DNA of 64,000 nt, from contig JAGUYK010000020.1 of the NCBI GenBank assembly GCA_020061355.1, positions 62,001-126,000 on the forward strand, written 5' to 3'. This DNA comes from Ignavibacteriales bacterium (GTDB lineage: Bacteria; Bacteroidota; Ignavibacteria; Ignavibacteriales; Melioribacteraceae). Position numbers and translations under genes: made by a program. Shown piece by piece: positions 18,482 through 28,321 of this stretch. Position 1 is the first letter of the stretch. Each line of letters begins with the position of its first letter. The notes beneath the pieces are model-generated. The model saw only the letters and a list, made by a program, of their open reading frames with translations, did not search any database and was not told the DNA's origin.

Positions 18482-19042
18482 GTGACTAATAAAGCGAGAC
18501 TATTTGTTTTTTCCGCTCCAAGCGGTTCAGGTAAAACAACTATTGTAAGAAATATTTTAAAACAATTTCCGGATTTCGTTTTTTCAGTCTCTGCAACAAC
18601 AAGAAAAAGAAGAAATGTCGAAAAAGAAGGAATTGATTATTACTTCATCACCGAAGATGAGTTCGTAAAGAAAATTGAGAATAATGAATTTGCTGAATGG
18701 GAAAAGTTCTACGATTATTACTATGGTACTTTGAAAAGTCTGGTTGATGCAAATATTTCAAAAGGGTTAACAACCGTATTCGAAGTTGATGTAAAGGGTG
18801 CATTAAGTATTAAAAGAGTTTATCCTTTTGCCACATTAATTTTTATCGCACCGCCCGGAATTGAAGAATTAAAAGAGAGATTGATAAAACGAAATACCGA
18901 ATCTGATGAAGACCTAAAGAAAAGGATTGAAAGAGCAGAAATGGAGTTGGGTTTCAAAGATCAATTTGACTATGTCGTAACAAATATCAATCTTGAACAA
19001 GCTAAAAATGAAGTAAAAGAAATTATTGAAAGTGAATTATAA
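18482..19042 (+). CDS. gmk: Guanylate kinase
   Basis: A 186-residue kinase that phosphorylates GMP to GDP with ATP. The P-loop SAPSGSGKTTIV lies at residues 11-22. The GMP-binding region follows with SATTRKRRNVEKEGIDYYF, and the lid with RLIKRNTESDEDLKKR. The GTG start lies 3 bp after the yicC stop, so translation is probably coupled. Length is slightly under the usual 190-210 because the C-terminus is short. Confidence 0.96.
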   Translation: MTNKARLFVFSAPSGSGKTTIVRNILKQFPDFVFSVSATTRKRRNVEKEGIDYYFITEDEFVKKIENNEFAEWEKFYDYYYGTLKSLVDANISKGLTTVFEVDVKGALSIKRVYPFATLIFIAPPGIEELKERLIKRNTESDEDLKKRIERAEMELGFKDQFDYVVTNINLEQAKNEVKEIIESEL

Positions 19043-19059
19043 AAGGAGGAATAAATAAA

Positions 19060-19356
19060 ATGATTAAACCAATGAGTCTTACAAAGATTAAGGATAGAAT
19101 CCCGAATCTTTATGAAGCTGTTATTGTTGCTTCCAAGAGAGCCCGAAAACTCAATGACGATAACAAACTCGAATTTAATACTTTACTAAGCAATGTTAGT
19201 CCGGGTCATGACGATGAGTTTGAGGATAGAGAAAATCCCGAACAGCTTAAACTATCTCTTGAATTCGAAAAAAGAGAAAAGCCACATATGAAGGCGTTAA
19301 ATGAATTAGTTTATGAAGGAATTGAATTCAGATACAAAAGCGATAAGGATAAATAA
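19060..19356 (+). CDS. rpoZ: DNA-directed RNA polymerase omega subunit
   Basis: A 98-residue omega subunit, which helps assemble the beta-prime subunit into RNA polymerase. The family region is RIPNLYEAVIVASKRARKLN near the N-terminus, followed by a charged tail. It has the strongest ribosome site in the window (AAAAGGAGG, 10 bp before the ATG), fitting a protein needed in stoichiometric amounts. It is last in the yicC-gmk-rpoZ operon and is followed by a terminator. Confidence 0.9.
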   Translation: MIKPMSLTKIKDRIPNLYEAVIVASKRARKLNDDNKLEFNTLLSNVSPGHDDEFEDRENPEQLKLSLEFEKREKPHMKALNELVYEGIEFRYKSDKDK

Positions 19357-19381
19357 ATTTTTGCAATTTGAAATTAAGTAT

Positions 19382-19414
19382 AAGCGGAGGAAATCATTCT
19401 CCGCTTTTGTTTTT
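19382..19414 (+). terminator. Rho-independent terminator after rpoZ
   Basis: An 8-bp stem, AAGCGGAG (19382-19389) pairing with CTCCGCTT (19399-19406), has a 9-base loop and a T-rich tail. It closes the yicC-gmk-rpoZ operon. Confidence 0.88.
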
Positions 19415-19474
19415 AAATAAATACATTTTTATTAAATTCCGCTTGAAATTAGGATCGTTCCGGGTGACTTAAAG

Positions 19475-20218
19475 GTGAATTCCGATTCCATTAAAAAGAT
19501 TCTTGAAGCATTGAAAGATCAAAAAGAAATCTTTGGCGATCTTCTTTTTTCTGATATTCCAATTTCTCATCATCAGGTGGATAATCAGTCCCTAAAAATT
19601 TCCGGAAGGATTGAAATGGATTCAAGTGATAATTTATTTATAGAGGATTTTCAAAAAGCAGATTCTGTAGATCAGCTCTATTCAATTATTCATGAATGTC
19701 AAAAATGTCCGCTTGGAAAGACACGAAATAAATTTGTCTTTGGTGTCGGTAATCCAGATGCAAATGCAATGCTAATTGGAGAAGCTCCTGGTGCAGAAGA
19801 GGATGCGCAGGGTGAACCGTTTGTCGGAAGAGCAGGTAAATTGCTGAATGATATTTTGAAAGCTGCAAACCTGAAAAGGGAGGATGTTTATATTGCAAAT
19901 ATTCTTAAATGCAGACCTCCTGGAAACCGTGACCCGCAACCCTTTGAAATGGAAACTTGTATTCCGTATCTTCATAAGCAGATTGACCTTATTAAACCCA
20001 AAATAATACTTTGTCTTGGGCGTGTTGCTGCAAATGGTTTATTGAATAAAAAACTTTCTTTAGGAGATTTACGTAACAATATTTATGAGTTTAATGGAAT
20101 AAAGACAATGGTGACTTATCATCCTGCGGCATTACTTAGAAATCCCAACTGGAAGCGCGGCTGCTGGGAAGATGTCCAAAAATTCAAAAAATTATACGAT
20201 GAACTTTTAGAACAATAA
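19475..20218 (+). CDS. Family 4 (iron-sulfur) uracil-DNA glycosylase
   Basis: A 247-residue repair enzyme that removes uracil from DNA. The 4Fe-4S cysteines are visible: C75 and C78 in CQKC, and two more in [18 protein letters not shown]. The active-site block is [20 protein letters not shown] and the uracil-binding loop is [10 protein letters not shown]. The first 60 or so residues are a non-conserved extension, so the GTG start is provisional; a downstream start would still leave an intact enzyme. The dnaB start is 2 bp after its stop, so repair and replication genes are paired here. Confidence 0.93.
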   Translation: MNSDSIKKILEALKDQKEIFGDLLFSDIPISHHQVDNQSLKISGRIEMDSSDNLFIEDFQKADSVDQLYSIIHECQKCPLGKTRNKFVFGVGNPDANAMLIGEAPGAEEDAQGEPFVGRAGKLLNDILKAANLKREDVYIANILKCRPPGNRDPQPFEMETCIPYLHKQIDLIKPKIILCLGRVAANGLLNKKLSLGDLRNNIYEFNGIKTMVTYHPAALLRNPNWKRGCWEDVQKFKKLYDELLEQ

Positions 20219-20219
20219 A

Positions 20220-21686
20220 ATGGCAAAACGATCTACATCCCGTAAAACCGAAAGAGATGATGCTATTCTTGACAAATTAAGATCTGCATCAAAACAACCG
20301 CCCTCTGCCCCCGAAGTCGAAATGTCCGTCTTAGGTGCTATGCTGATTGAAAACGATGCCGTACCAAAAGCTATCGAAATTTTAAAACCCGAATCGTTTT
20401 ATGAAAAAAAGAACCGTGTTATCTTCGAAGCAATGTCCTCGCTTTACGAAGCTGATGAACCGATTGATACGGTTTCGATTTATGAGGAATTAAAAAAATC
20501 GGGTAAAGTTGATGAAGCCGGCGGTGCAGCATATCTTGGAAAATTGACTCAGGAAATTTCATCTGCAGCTAATGTGGATTATCATGCAAGAATTGTACTT
20601 GAGAAGTGGATTCTTAGACAGTTGATAACCGCTTCAATGGATATTGCCCGGAATGCTTACGAAGGTACTGAGGATGTATTCGACTTGCTTGATGCCGCCG
20701 AATCGAAAATATTCCAAATATCCGAAGAGGGAATTAAAGAATCATTTAAGTCGATGGATAAAGCAGTTAAAGAAGCTCTCGAATTAATTGAAGCGATTCA
20801 CTCAAAAAATATTTCTTCGTTCTCCGTTCCATCCGGATATTTTGAATTAGACGAAATTTTAGGCGGATTCCAGAAATCGGATTTAATTATTATTGCAGCA
20901 CGACCATCAATGGGAAAAACTGCTTTTGCAATGTCTGCGGCGCGTAACTCGGCAATCGAGCATAATACACCAATCGGTATTTTCAGTCTTGAAATGTCAA
21001 CGATCCAATTAGCTACAAGATTAATTTCTGCCGAAGCAAGAATAAATGCTCATAATGTTAGAACCGGTAAGTTTCGTGCTGAAGAAGGTGCAAAGATTAG
21101 TCGTACTGTACATAAACTTAGTAAAGCTCCTATCTATATTGATGATACACCAGGTATATCAATCCTTGAACTTCGCGCCAAAGCAAGACGATTGAAGAAT
21201 GAAAAAAACTGCGGATTGATAATTGTAGATTATCTCCAGCTTGTTAATCCATCAAATTCAATGGAAAGCCGTGAACGGGAAATATCTTCTATTTCAAGAT
21301 CATTAAAAGCGCTTGCAAAGGAATTGAATTTACCGGTAATAGCACTTTCGCAGTTGAATAGAGCTGTTGAATCGCGAACCGATAAAAGACCGATGCTTTC
21401 AGATTTACGTGAGTCCGGATCGATCGAGCAGGATGCAGATGTTGTGCTATTTTTATACCGTCCGGAAATGTACCAGATACAAACTTTCGGCTCGGGTGAT
21501 ATGCAGGGTGAATCTACCGAAGGGATTGCGGAAGTTATTGTCGGTAAGCAGAGAAACGGTCCGACAGGTGAAATTAAGTTAAGGTTCATAAAAGATTATG
21601 CACGGTTTGAAAATCTTGAAAGATTCAGACAGCAGCTGCCGGCTGGCGAAGAACCAATAGCTGTACTTGAAGAACCGCCGTTTTAA
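20220..21686 (+). CDS. dnaB: Replicative DNA helicase
   Basis: A 488-residue DnaB hexameric helicase that unwinds DNA at the fork. The N-terminal domain carries PSAPEVEMSVLGAMLIEND (about residues 26-44). The RecA-like C-terminal domain has Walker A ARPSMGKTAFAMS, Walker B LIIVDYLQLV, and the LSQLNRAVESR and LRESGSIEQDADVV motifs. No intein interrupts it. The ATG begins 2 bp after the uracil-DNA glycosylase gene. Confidence 0.98.
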   Translation: MAKRSTSRKTERDDAILDKLRSASKQPPSAPEVEMSVLGAMLIENDAVPKAIEILKPESFYEKKNRVIFEAMSSLYEADEPIDTVSIYEELKKSGKVDEAGGAAYLGKLTQEISSAANVDYHARIVLEKWILRQLITASMDIARNAYEGTEDVFDLLDAAESKIFQISEEGIKESFKSMDKAVKEALELIEAIHSKNISSFSVPSGYFELDEILGGFQKSDLIIIAARPSMGKTAFAMSAARNSAIEHNTPIGIFSLEMSTIQLATRLISAEARINAHNVRTGKFRAEEGAKISRTVHKLSKAPIYIDDTPGISILELRAKARRLKNEKNCGLIIVDYLQLVNPSNSMESREREISSISRSLKALAKELNLPVIALSQLNRAVESRTDKRPMLSDLRESGSIEQDADVVLFLYRPEMYQIQTFGSGDMQGESTEGIAEVIVGKQRNGPTGEIKLRFIKDYARFENLERFRQQLPAGEEPIAVLEEPPF

Positions 21687-21753
21687 TCAATGTTAGTGAA
21701 AATTTTTTAGCCAGGGGTAATTCAAATATTATAAATTAACCGGGTGGAATAAA

Positions 21754-22608
21754 ATGTTTAACAAAACTTTTAAAATAATTTTCTTTCTTTTTTTCTTCCC
21801 TTCTTTCCTTTTATCACAATCTATTTACACTCAACAAGATGTAGAAATATGCAAATCAAAGTTTGAGCTGGCTCTTTCAAATAATCTTTCCGAGAAACCG
21901 ATTAACGAAATAATTATTGAAATTGGCAAAAGTTTTCTCGGAACCGATTACGTTGCAAACACATTGGAAATGGGTGATAAGGAACAGTTAGTGATTCATT
22001 TAACCGGTTTGGACTGTTATACCTTTCTGGAAAGTTCACTCGTTATTGCACGATGCATAAAGGCGGGAAGGATGAACTTTGAAGATTATCAAAGCGAACT
22101 AACCAATATCCGGTACCGGGATGGAGTTATAAAAGAATATCCCTCACGTCTCCATTACTTTTCCGATTGGATTTATGATATGAACAAACGTGGAGTTGGT
22201 AAAGATGTTACAAAACAGATTGGCGGTGTACCGTATAATAAGAAGATAAATTTTATGCGCACTCATGTTGATTCGTACAGACAGTTAAAAGAAAACCCTA
22301 TGTATGTTCTTGAAATAGCCTCTTTCGAAAAGAAGATTAGTAAAAGAAAGAATTACTACATTCCTCAGGACAAAATTGAAAAAGTGGAAAGCAAAATTGA
22401 GAGCGGAGATATAATAGGTATTACAACTAACGTAGAAGGATTGGATATTGCCCATACAGGAATAGCGATACGTATGGATGATGGACGAATCCATTTTATG
22501 CATGCACCAATAGTCGGGCATAAAGTACAGATAACCGAAAAACCTCTTGCCGATTATATAAAAGGAATTAAGAAACAGACGGGAATAATGGTGTTGAGAG
22601 CTTTGTAA
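21754..22608 (+). CDS. DUF1460 (amidase-like, NlpC/P60-related) exported protein
   Basis: A 284-residue exported protein. A signal peptide covers about 1-22 (IIFFLFFFPSFLLSQ). The remainder is DUF1460: GTDYVANTLEMGDKE, LTGLDCYTFLESSLVIAR with the probable catalytic Cys, RLHYFSDWIYDM, and later a histidine block AHTGIAIRM/HFMHAP. Structures of this family resemble NlpC/P60 cysteine peptidases acting on cell-wall peptides. Peptidoglycan turnover or recycling is therefore likely but inferred. It stands between dnaB and the convergent nfo, probably as a single gene. Confidence 0.87.
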   Translation: MFNKTFKIIFFLFFFPSFLLSQSIYTQQDVEICKSKFELALSNNLSEKPINEIIIEIGKSFLGTDYVANTLEMGDKEQLVIHLTGLDCYTFLESSLVIARCIKAGRMNFEDYQSELTNIRYRDGVIKEYPSRLHYFSDWIYDMNKRGVGKDVTKQIGGVPYNKKINFMRTHVDSYRQLKENPMYVLEIASFEKKISKRKNYYIPQDKIEKVESKIESGDIIGITTNVEGLDIAHTGIAIRMDDGRIHFMHAPIVGHKVQITEKPLADYIKGIKKQTGIMVLRAL

Positions 22609-22610
22609 CT

Positions 22611-22641
22611 TATTCTCAATTCGTCATTCTAAATTCTCAAT
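22611..22641 (-). repeat. Dispersed intergenic repeat, copy 1
   Basis: Read on the minus strand, this 31-bp AT-rich stretch matches 28 of 31 bases of 37280-37310 on the plus strand. The only differences are three adjacent bases in the middle. It fills the gap between two convergent genes. No coding potential is seen. Confidence 0.7.
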
Positions 22642-23495
22642 TATTTCTTCACCAGACTTAGTAATGTCTTAATATTTTCAACATCCTCTTTCTGATCTTT
22701 TTCTTTTGGTGTTTCTAAAATCTTCGGTACTTTCTCCAGCTTTTTATCGTTCATAATATTTGTAAAACCTTCCAATCCGATGAATCCTTTTCCAATATGA
22801 TCATGCCTGTCAACTCTAGAACCGAGATCCTTTTTGCTGTCATTCATGTGAATACACTGGAGACGTTCTAAACCGACAATATCATCAAACTCCTTTATTA
22901 CTTTTTTATATTCTTTTGGATCGCGAATATTGTAACCGGCCGCCCAAATGTGTGCAGTATCTATACAGACACTCATCCGATCGGGCTCGTCAACCAGATT
23001 GATAATTTTTTTCAGATGTTCGAACTTGTATCCGAGTGCCGTGCCCTGTCCTGCTGTTGCTTCCAGCATACTTTTGGTTTTGAATCCTTTTGTTTTTTCG
23101 TGGGCAAAATTTAATGACTCGGCGATTATTCTAATTCCTTCCTCTTCACCCTGTCCTGTATGCGCACCGGGATGAAAATTCAAATGGGGGATTCCAAGCT
23201 GTTCGCAGCGCTCAAGTTCTTTGACAAAGGCAGAACGGGATTTCTCTAATCCAACCGGATCTTTTGCGCAAAGGTTTATTAAATATGAATCGTGAGAAAC
23301 AACGAACTTGATATTCGATTTACTGAGTTTTTCTTTGTATGCAGATATTTCCTCTTCGGTCAGATCTCTTGCAAAATATTGATTGTTATTTTTTGTAAAA
23401 ATCTGCATTGCAGTAAATCCAAGTTTTTCAGCAGCTTCGACAGCTGAAGCCGGTCCGCCGCTTACAAATGTGTGTGCCCCAATTAAATGTTTCAT
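22641..23495 (-). CDS. nfo: Deoxyribonuclease IV (endonuclease IV)
   Basis: A 284-residue zinc-dependent AP endonuclease that cuts DNA 5' of abasic sites in base-excision repair. TIM-barrel motifs are in order: IGAHTFVSGG at the start, MQIFTKNNNQY, NFHPGAHTGQG, MLEATAGQGTALG, CIDTAHIWAAGYN, CIHMNDSKKDLGSRVDRHDHIGKG split over the metal site, and the final ILETPKEK. The ATG is well placed. It lies convergent to the DUF1460 gene, with only a short repeat between them. Confidence 0.97.
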   Translation of the reverse strand: MKHLIGAHTFVSGGPASAVEAAEKLGFTAMQIFTKNNNQYFARDLTEEEISAYKEKLSKSNIKFVVSHDSYLINLCAKDPVGLEKSRSAFVKELERCEQLGIPHLNFHPGAHTGQGEEEGIRIIAESLNFAHEKTKGFKTKSMLEATAGQGTALGYKFEHLKKIINLVDEPDRMSVCIDTAHIWAAGYNIRDPKEYKKVIKEFDDIVGLERLQCIHMNDSKKDLGSRVDRHDHIGKGFIGLEGFTNIMNDKKLEKVPKILETPKEKDQKEDVENIKTLLSLVKK

Positions 23496-23524
23496 TTCTT
23501 CCTCATTTCTTTCACATGATCCTA

Positions 23525-23540
23525 ATCTTGATCATGATCT
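23525..23540 (-). repeat. Short repeat shared with 34443-34458
   Basis: Read on the minus strand, this 16-mer (AGATCATGATCAAGAT) matches 15 of 16 bases of the doubled motif at 34437-34460. It contains the self-complementary GATCATGATC. It lies in the gap between nfo and the divergent reductase gene. Function unknown. Confidence 0.4.
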
Positions 23541-23634
23541 CATTTTTCCTATTTTAATTTAGTAGAAGAATTTTTTGTTTCTTGTTCAAAAATAATATTA
23601 TTGTTATGAAAAATTTATGGAATGAAGTAATCAA

Positions 23635-24516
23635 ATGAAAATATTTATTACCGGCGGAAGCGGATTACTCGGGCAATACCTTAATATAGAGTTAAATAAA
23701 AAGCACGAGATATTGACCCAATATTACTCAAATGAAGGCAATTGCCGGAATGTTAATTCTGTGAAGTTCGAACTAACGAATCATAAAAAGCTGGAAGAAA
23801 TAGTAGAAAGCTTTAACCCAGAAGTTATAGTTCATACCGCGGCTGTTTCAAACCCTGAAAAAGCCGATTCTCTTACAGCTGATTTAGTCTATGAAATAAA
23901 TGTTTATGCGACTCAATTCATCGCAGAACTATGCAGTAAGTATAATGTGAAATTAATTTATTTATCTACTGATTTAGTTTATGCAGGATACAGAGGTTCA
24001 ATGCTGAATGAAGATGCAAAGCTAATTCCTCTATCACTCTATGCAGAAACTAAACTAATGGGCGAAGTAAAGATCAGGGAAACATTCGATAATTATGTCA
24101 TTCTAAGAGAAGCCCTTTTATTCGGTTTAGGATTGAATCATTCACGAAACAATTTTCATAAAATGTATGAGAACTTGAAAGAGGGAAAACCAGTTAAACT
24201 TTTTACAGATCAATATAGAACTCCGCTGGCACTTCAGGAGTCTGCGAGAATGATAGGGGAATTAATAGAGGAAAATATGCAAAGTGAGATAATTAACTTT
24301 GCCGGTAACGAAAGAGTCTCGCGCTTGGAACTTGGTGAACTATTTTGTGAAGAAGCCGGATTTGATAAAAATCTTTTAGTCGGAACTACAATGGAAGAAG
24401 CGGGGGTGGTTTATAAAGTGGCAGATGTCTCATTGAATATTGATAAGCTTAAATCCTATGGTGTAACCCCGATAAGTATTCGTGAATCAATTAGAAAAAT
24501 GTTTTCTAACGTTTAA
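23635..24516 (+). CDS. RmlD-like NAD(P)-dependent sugar reductase
   Basis: A 293-residue short-chain dehydrogenase of the RmlD/dTDP-4-dehydrorhamnose reductase type. The Rossmann motif GGSGLLGQYL begins at residue 6. It has VHTAAVSNPEKADS, LSTDLVYAG, and the catalytic YAETKLMGE (YxxxK). The end NIDKLKSYGVTP is typical of the family. No other rhamnose genes are nearby, so its sugar-nucleotide substrate is uncertain; some relatives act on other sugars or as methionine adenosyltransferase-associated proteins. It ends overlapping the convergent gatB stop by 11 bp. Confidence 0.85.
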   Translation: MKIFITGGSGLLGQYLNIELNKKHEILTQYYSNEGNCRNVNSVKFELTNHKKLEEIVESFNPEVIVHTAAVSNPEKADSLTADLVYEINVYATQFIAELCSKYNVKLIYLSTDLVYAGYRGSMLNEDAKLIPLSLYAETKLMGEVKIRETFDNYVILREALLFGLGLNHSRNNFHKMYENLKEGKPVKLFTDQYRTPLALQESARMIGELIEENMQSEIINFAGNERVSRLELGELFCEEAGFDKNLLVGTTMEEAGVVYKVADVSLNIDKLKSYGVTPISIRESIRKMFSNV

Positions 24517-25942
24517 GCTTGCTGAGTAATATCTCATTAACAATCTGTGGATTTGCTTTACCTTTTGTTTCTTTCATTACCTGTCCGACAAGAAAACCAA
24601 TTACTTTCTCTTTCCCACCTAAATAATCTTGCACATCCTTAGGATTTGATTCAATAATTTTATCCACTGCTTTTTCAATCTCTGAAGTATCACTTATCTG
24701 CAGTAGATTTTTATCCTTTACAATTTCTTCAGGTGCTTGACCCGTAGCTAACATTTCCGGGAAGATCTCCTTGGCAATTTTGCCGCTGATTGTTTTATCC
24801 TCAATCATCTTTATCAATTTACCAAGACTAATCGGTTTGACAGGAAATTGTTCTATTGTAATTTTTTCATCATTGACAATTCTCAATACTTCAGTCATTA
24901 CCCAATTGCTTGCTGCTTTATAATTGTTTGTCACGGTTATTACTTGTTCGTAATAATCAGCAAGTTGACGCCACGAAGTCAGGATTTCGGCATCGTAAGC
25001 AGGAAGTTTATGGTCATTTATAAACCGAACTTGTCGGGCATCCGGTAATTCCGGTAATTGCTTTTTGATCCGGCATTTCCAATTCTCATCAATAACTATG
25101 GTGAGCAAGTCGGGATCCGGGAAATACCTGTAATCTTGTGCTTCTTCTTTGCTTCGCATTGGATATGCTTTGTTAGAATCAGCATCCCAAAGAAGTGTTT
25201 GTTGAACAACTTCTTTCCCATCCTCCATTAATCCTATCTGGCGTTCGATCTCGAATGCAATGGCACGTTCTACATTGCGGAAAGAATTCATGTTCTTGAC
25301 TTCAGTCTTAGTACCAAATTTTGTCTCACCATTCAACCTGACAGAAACATTTGCATCACAGCGGAGAGAACCTTGTTCCATATTGCCGTCGCATATCCCA
25401 AGATAGGTAAGCATCTGTTTAAGTTTCGACAGATATAAATACGCTTCTTCCGGAGTACGCAAATCGGGTTCGCTCACAATCTCGATCAAAGGTGTTCCGC
25501 AACGGTTAAGGTCGATTAGGGTTGCGTCGCTTTGATCATGAATAGACTTACCGGCATCTTCTTCCATATGAATTCTTGTAATCCCAATCTCTTTTTTAGA
25601 ACCATCCTTAAATTCAATTACAACTTTTCCATGTTCGCAAATTGGTTCTTCATATTGTGAAATCTGATAACCTTTAGGTAAGTCGGGATAGAAATAGTTC
25701 TTTCTTGCGAATATGGATAGTTCTTTTATTTTGCACTTTACTGCCAATCCCATAAGCACTGTAAATTCAACAACCTTTTTATTCATTACAGGAAGTACAC
25801 CGGGGTGACCGAGGCATACAGGGCAAACGTTGGTATTCGGCGGATTACCGAACTTTGTTGAGCATCCGCAGAAGATCTTGGTATCTGTTAAGAGCTGTGC
25901 GTGAACTTCAAGTCCAATCACTGCTTCGTATTTTGAATTCAT
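24506..25942 (-). CDS. gatB: Asp-tRNA(Asn)/Glu-tRNA(Gln) amidotransferase subunit B
   Basis: A 478-residue GatB, the kinase and tRNA-binding subunit of the complex that converts mischarged Glu-tRNA(Gln) or Asp-tRNA(Asn). Motifs: VIGLEVHAQLLTDTKIFCGC, the PVCLGHPGVLPV block, YPDLPKGYQISQYE, and RCDANVSVRL. The C-terminal YqeY-like tail is present and intact (KVIGFLVGQVMKETKGKANP). gatC is elsewhere in the window (44273) and gatA is not in it, so the complex is not encoded as one operon. Confidence 0.97.
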   Translation of the reverse strand: MNSKYEAVIGLEVHAQLLTDTKIFCGCSTKFGNPPNTNVCPVCLGHPGVLPVMNKKVVEFTVLMGLAVKCKIKELSIFARKNYFYPDLPKGYQISQYEEPICEHGKVVIEFKDGSKKEIGITRIHMEEDAGKSIHDQSDATLIDLNRCGTPLIEIVSEPDLRTPEEAYLYLSKLKQMLTYLGICDGNMEQGSLRCDANVSVRLNGETKFGTKTEVKNMNSFRNVERAIAFEIERQIGLMEDGKEVVQQTLLWDADSNKAYPMRSKEEAQDYRYFPDPDLLTIVIDENWKCRIKKQLPELPDARQVRFINDHKLPAYDAEILTSWRQLADYYEQVITVTNNYKAASNWVMTEVLRIVNDEKITIEQFPVKPISLGKLIKMIEDKTISGKIAKEIFPEMLATGQAPEEIVKDKNLLQISDTSEIEKAVDKIIESNPKDVQDYLGGKEKVIGFLVGQVMKETKGKANPQIVNEILLSKLKR

Positions 25943-26070
25943 TAAACTGTAAAATTTTTGTGATGAAAATAGCTAAAAATCCGGTAACATATTTATTATT
26001 CAGGACATGTTTACTTTCAGAAAAATATTATTAATTTGAGCACCGGAAATGTCCATATCCTGAGGAGAAT

Positions 26071-26796
26071 ATGCAGCTTGACGTTTTGGTTTTTGCAGCT
26101 CACCCAGATGATGCAGAACTTTCGATGGGCGGTACAATTGCAAGATTGACTAATGCCGAATTCAAAGTGGGTATTATTGATCTTAGTAAAGGCGAACTTG
26201 GAACACGCGGTTCTATAGATACACGTAAAACGGAAGCACAGAAATCATCAGAGATTTTAAAATTGTCACTCAGAGAAAACCTTGGATTAAAAGACGGCAG
26301 TTTGAAATTCAATAATGAATATCTCCTGCTGGTTATTTCCAGGATCCGTAAGTATCAACCCAAATATATTTTTGCGCCGTATTTCAATGATCGTCATCCC
26401 GATCATATAGGCACGAGTCAACTGGTAAAAGAAGCATTTTTCTTTTCCGGATTACCAAAGATAGTAACTGATGATAATGATAAAATCCAAATGCCTTACA
26501 GACCTAAGAAACTCTTTTATTATATGCAGATGTTTGAATTCAAACCGACTTTTATTGTTGACATCAGTTCTACGTTTGAAACAAAGATGAAATCAATTCA
26601 TGCATTCGATACTCAATTCCATAATCCTAAGAGTATTGAACCCGAAACATTTATTAGTCAGCCAAACTTTCTTAAATACCTTGAAGCACGCGCAAAAGTA
26701 TATGGATTCAAAATCGGCAAAGATTACGGTGAACCGTTTTTCTGTGAAGAAGAAATCGAACTTGATTTAATTAATCAATTTAAAAACGGTGGATAG
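26071..26796 (+). CDS. bshB1: Bacillithiol biosynthesis deacetylase BshB1
   Basis: A 241-residue PIG-L-type zinc deacetylase. It removes the acetyl group from GlcNAc-malate, the second step of bacillithiol synthesis. The zinc motif AHPDDAELSMGG is at residues 10-21 and the third ligand in NDRHPDHIG. LSKGELGTRGS and the tail block VYGFKIGKDYGEPF are characteristic of BshB1 rather than other PIG-L enzymes. CTGAGGAGAAT precedes the ATG. bshA and bshC are not in the window. Presence suggests bacillithiol is the cell's low-molecular-weight thiol. Confidence 0.93.
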   Translation: MQLDVLVFAAHPDDAELSMGGTIARLTNAEFKVGIIDLSKGELGTRGSIDTRKTEAQKSSEILKLSLRENLGLKDGSLKFNNEYLLLVISRIRKYQPKYIFAPYFNDRHPDHIGTSQLVKEAFFFSGLPKIVTDDNDKIQMPYRPKKLFYYMQMFEFKPTFIVDISSTFETKMKSIHAFDTQFHNPKSIEPETFISQPNFLKYLEARAKVYGFKIGKDYGEPFFCEEEIELDLINQFKNGG

Positions 26797-26821
26797 ACTC
26801 CTAAATCATTAATCAACCGGA

Positions 26822-28321
26822 ATGCCGATGAGCAATTTGAATAAAGTCCGTTTTAATTCATTCCATATCAAAAGTCTTGGCTTCTTTCTTGGAATTATGC
26901 TCTTCATATTAATCTGGCTCTTCATCGATTTTGGACCCGATTATTATAAAGCGAAATTAGTTGCGGCAGTTGCAACTTTAATGGCTGTCTGGTGGATTTT
27001 TGAATCGGTTCCGCTTGCTGCAACTTCACTTGTTCCGCTTATTCTATTTCCTTCACTTGGGATTGTTTCTGCTTCTGATTCCGCATCAGAATATATGAAT
27101 TCCACTATTATGTTATTTGTCGGGGGATTTATTATTGCAATAGCAATGGAAAAGTGGAATCTTCATAAAAGAATTGCCTTAAGTGTTATTCTCTTTTTCG
27201 GAAGCAGCCCTTCAAAAATAATCTTTGGATTTATGGTTGCATCCGGTTTCATCTCAATGTGGATCTCAAATACTGCAACATGTTTAATGGTTTTGCCAAT
27301 CGGGCTTTCCATAATTTATAAAGTTGAAACAGAATTTGGAGTAGAACGAAGTTCAAATTTTTCTAAATCCTTAATGCTGGCTATTGCTTATTCATGTACA
27401 ATCGGCGGTATAGCAACATTAATTGGGACGCCGCCTAATCTGATTTTCCATAGAATGTATAAAATTAATTTCCCAAATGAGCCGATGATTAAATTCAGTG
27501 AATGGATGGCGTTCGGCGTTCCCCTTGCAGCTGTTATGATGATCTTTACCTGGATTGTACTGACAAAAGTAGTTTACCGTTCAGATTGTAATTTAGTGCT
27601 TGATAAAAATATAGTAAGGGAAGAGAAAAATAAAATCGGAAAAATGACCTATGAAGAAAAGAGCGTGCTCATTGTATTTTTTCTGACGGCTTTTTTGTGG
27701 GTCTTCAGGAGTGATCTTGATTTAGGTGCAATAAAAATTCCGGGCTGGTCCAATATATTTCCTTCGATGGCATTTATAGATGATAGTACTGTGGCGGTCT
27801 CTATGGCTTTATTGCTCTTTTTAATCCCATGTGGTTCTATAACCCATAAGCATAACTTTCTATTGAAGCACGACGACATAGCAAAAGTTCCTTGGGATAT
27901 TGTTCTCCTTTTCGGCGGCGGATTCGCTCTTGCTGAAGGATTTGTTCAGAGCGGATTATCTAAATTAATTGGTCAGGAATTTTCGGGATTAACCCAGCTT
28001 CCAGTGATTGTATTGATTTTAATTATATGCACGATTGTTGTTTTTACTAGTGAATTGACTTCTAATACTGCACAGACAACGATTATACTTCCGGTACTTG
28101 CGTCACTTGCAATTGAGACCGGGATTGAACCTCTTACAATTATGATTCCGGTTACATTTTCTGTTTCGCTGGCTTTTATGCTTCCGGTTGGTACTCCTCC
28201 CAATGCAATTGTTTTCAGCAGTCATCGGTTATCTGTCTGGGATATGGTAAAAGCCGGTTTTATACTGAATCTTATTGGGATAGTATTGGTAGTTTTGCTC
28301 TCATATTTTTTCTTTATTTAG
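26822..28321 (+). CDS. SLC13/DASS family sodium-coupled anion transporter
   Basis: A 499-residue inner-membrane transporter with about eleven hydrophobic segments. The two sodium/substrate motifs of the family are present: WISNTATCLMVLPIG and ELTSNTAQTTIILPVL (SNT in both). GTPPNLIFHRM and VGTPPNAIVF follow them. Such proteins import dicarboxylates, citrate or sulfate; the exact substrate cannot be read from sequence. It starts 25 bp after bshB1 and may share its transcript. Two ATGs lie 6 bp apart (26822 and 26828), and either could be used. Confidence 0.94.
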   Translation: MPMSNLNKVRFNSFHIKSLGFFLGIMLFILIWLFIDFGPDYYKAKLVAAVATLMAVWWIFESVPLAATSLVPLILFPSLGIVSASDSASEYMNSTIMLFVGGFIIAIAMEKWNLHKRIALSVILFFGSSPSKIIFGFMVASGFISMWISNTATCLMVLPIGLSIIYKVETEFGVERSSNFSKSLMLAIAYSCTIGGIATLIGTPPNLIFHRMYKINFPNEPMIKFSEWMAFGVPLAAVMMIFTWIVLTKVVYRSDCNLVLDKNIVREEKNKIGKMTYEEKSVLIVFFLTAFLWVFRSDLDLGAIKIPGWSNIFPSMAFIDDSTVAVSMALLLFLIPCGSITHKHNFLLKHDDIAKVPWDIVLLFGGGFALAEGFVQSGLSKLIGQEFSGLTQLPVIVLILIICTIVVFTSELTSNTAQTTIILPVLASLAIETGIEPLTIMIPVTFSVSLAFMLPVGTPPNAIVFSSHRLSVWDMVKAGFILNLIGIVLVVLLSYFFFI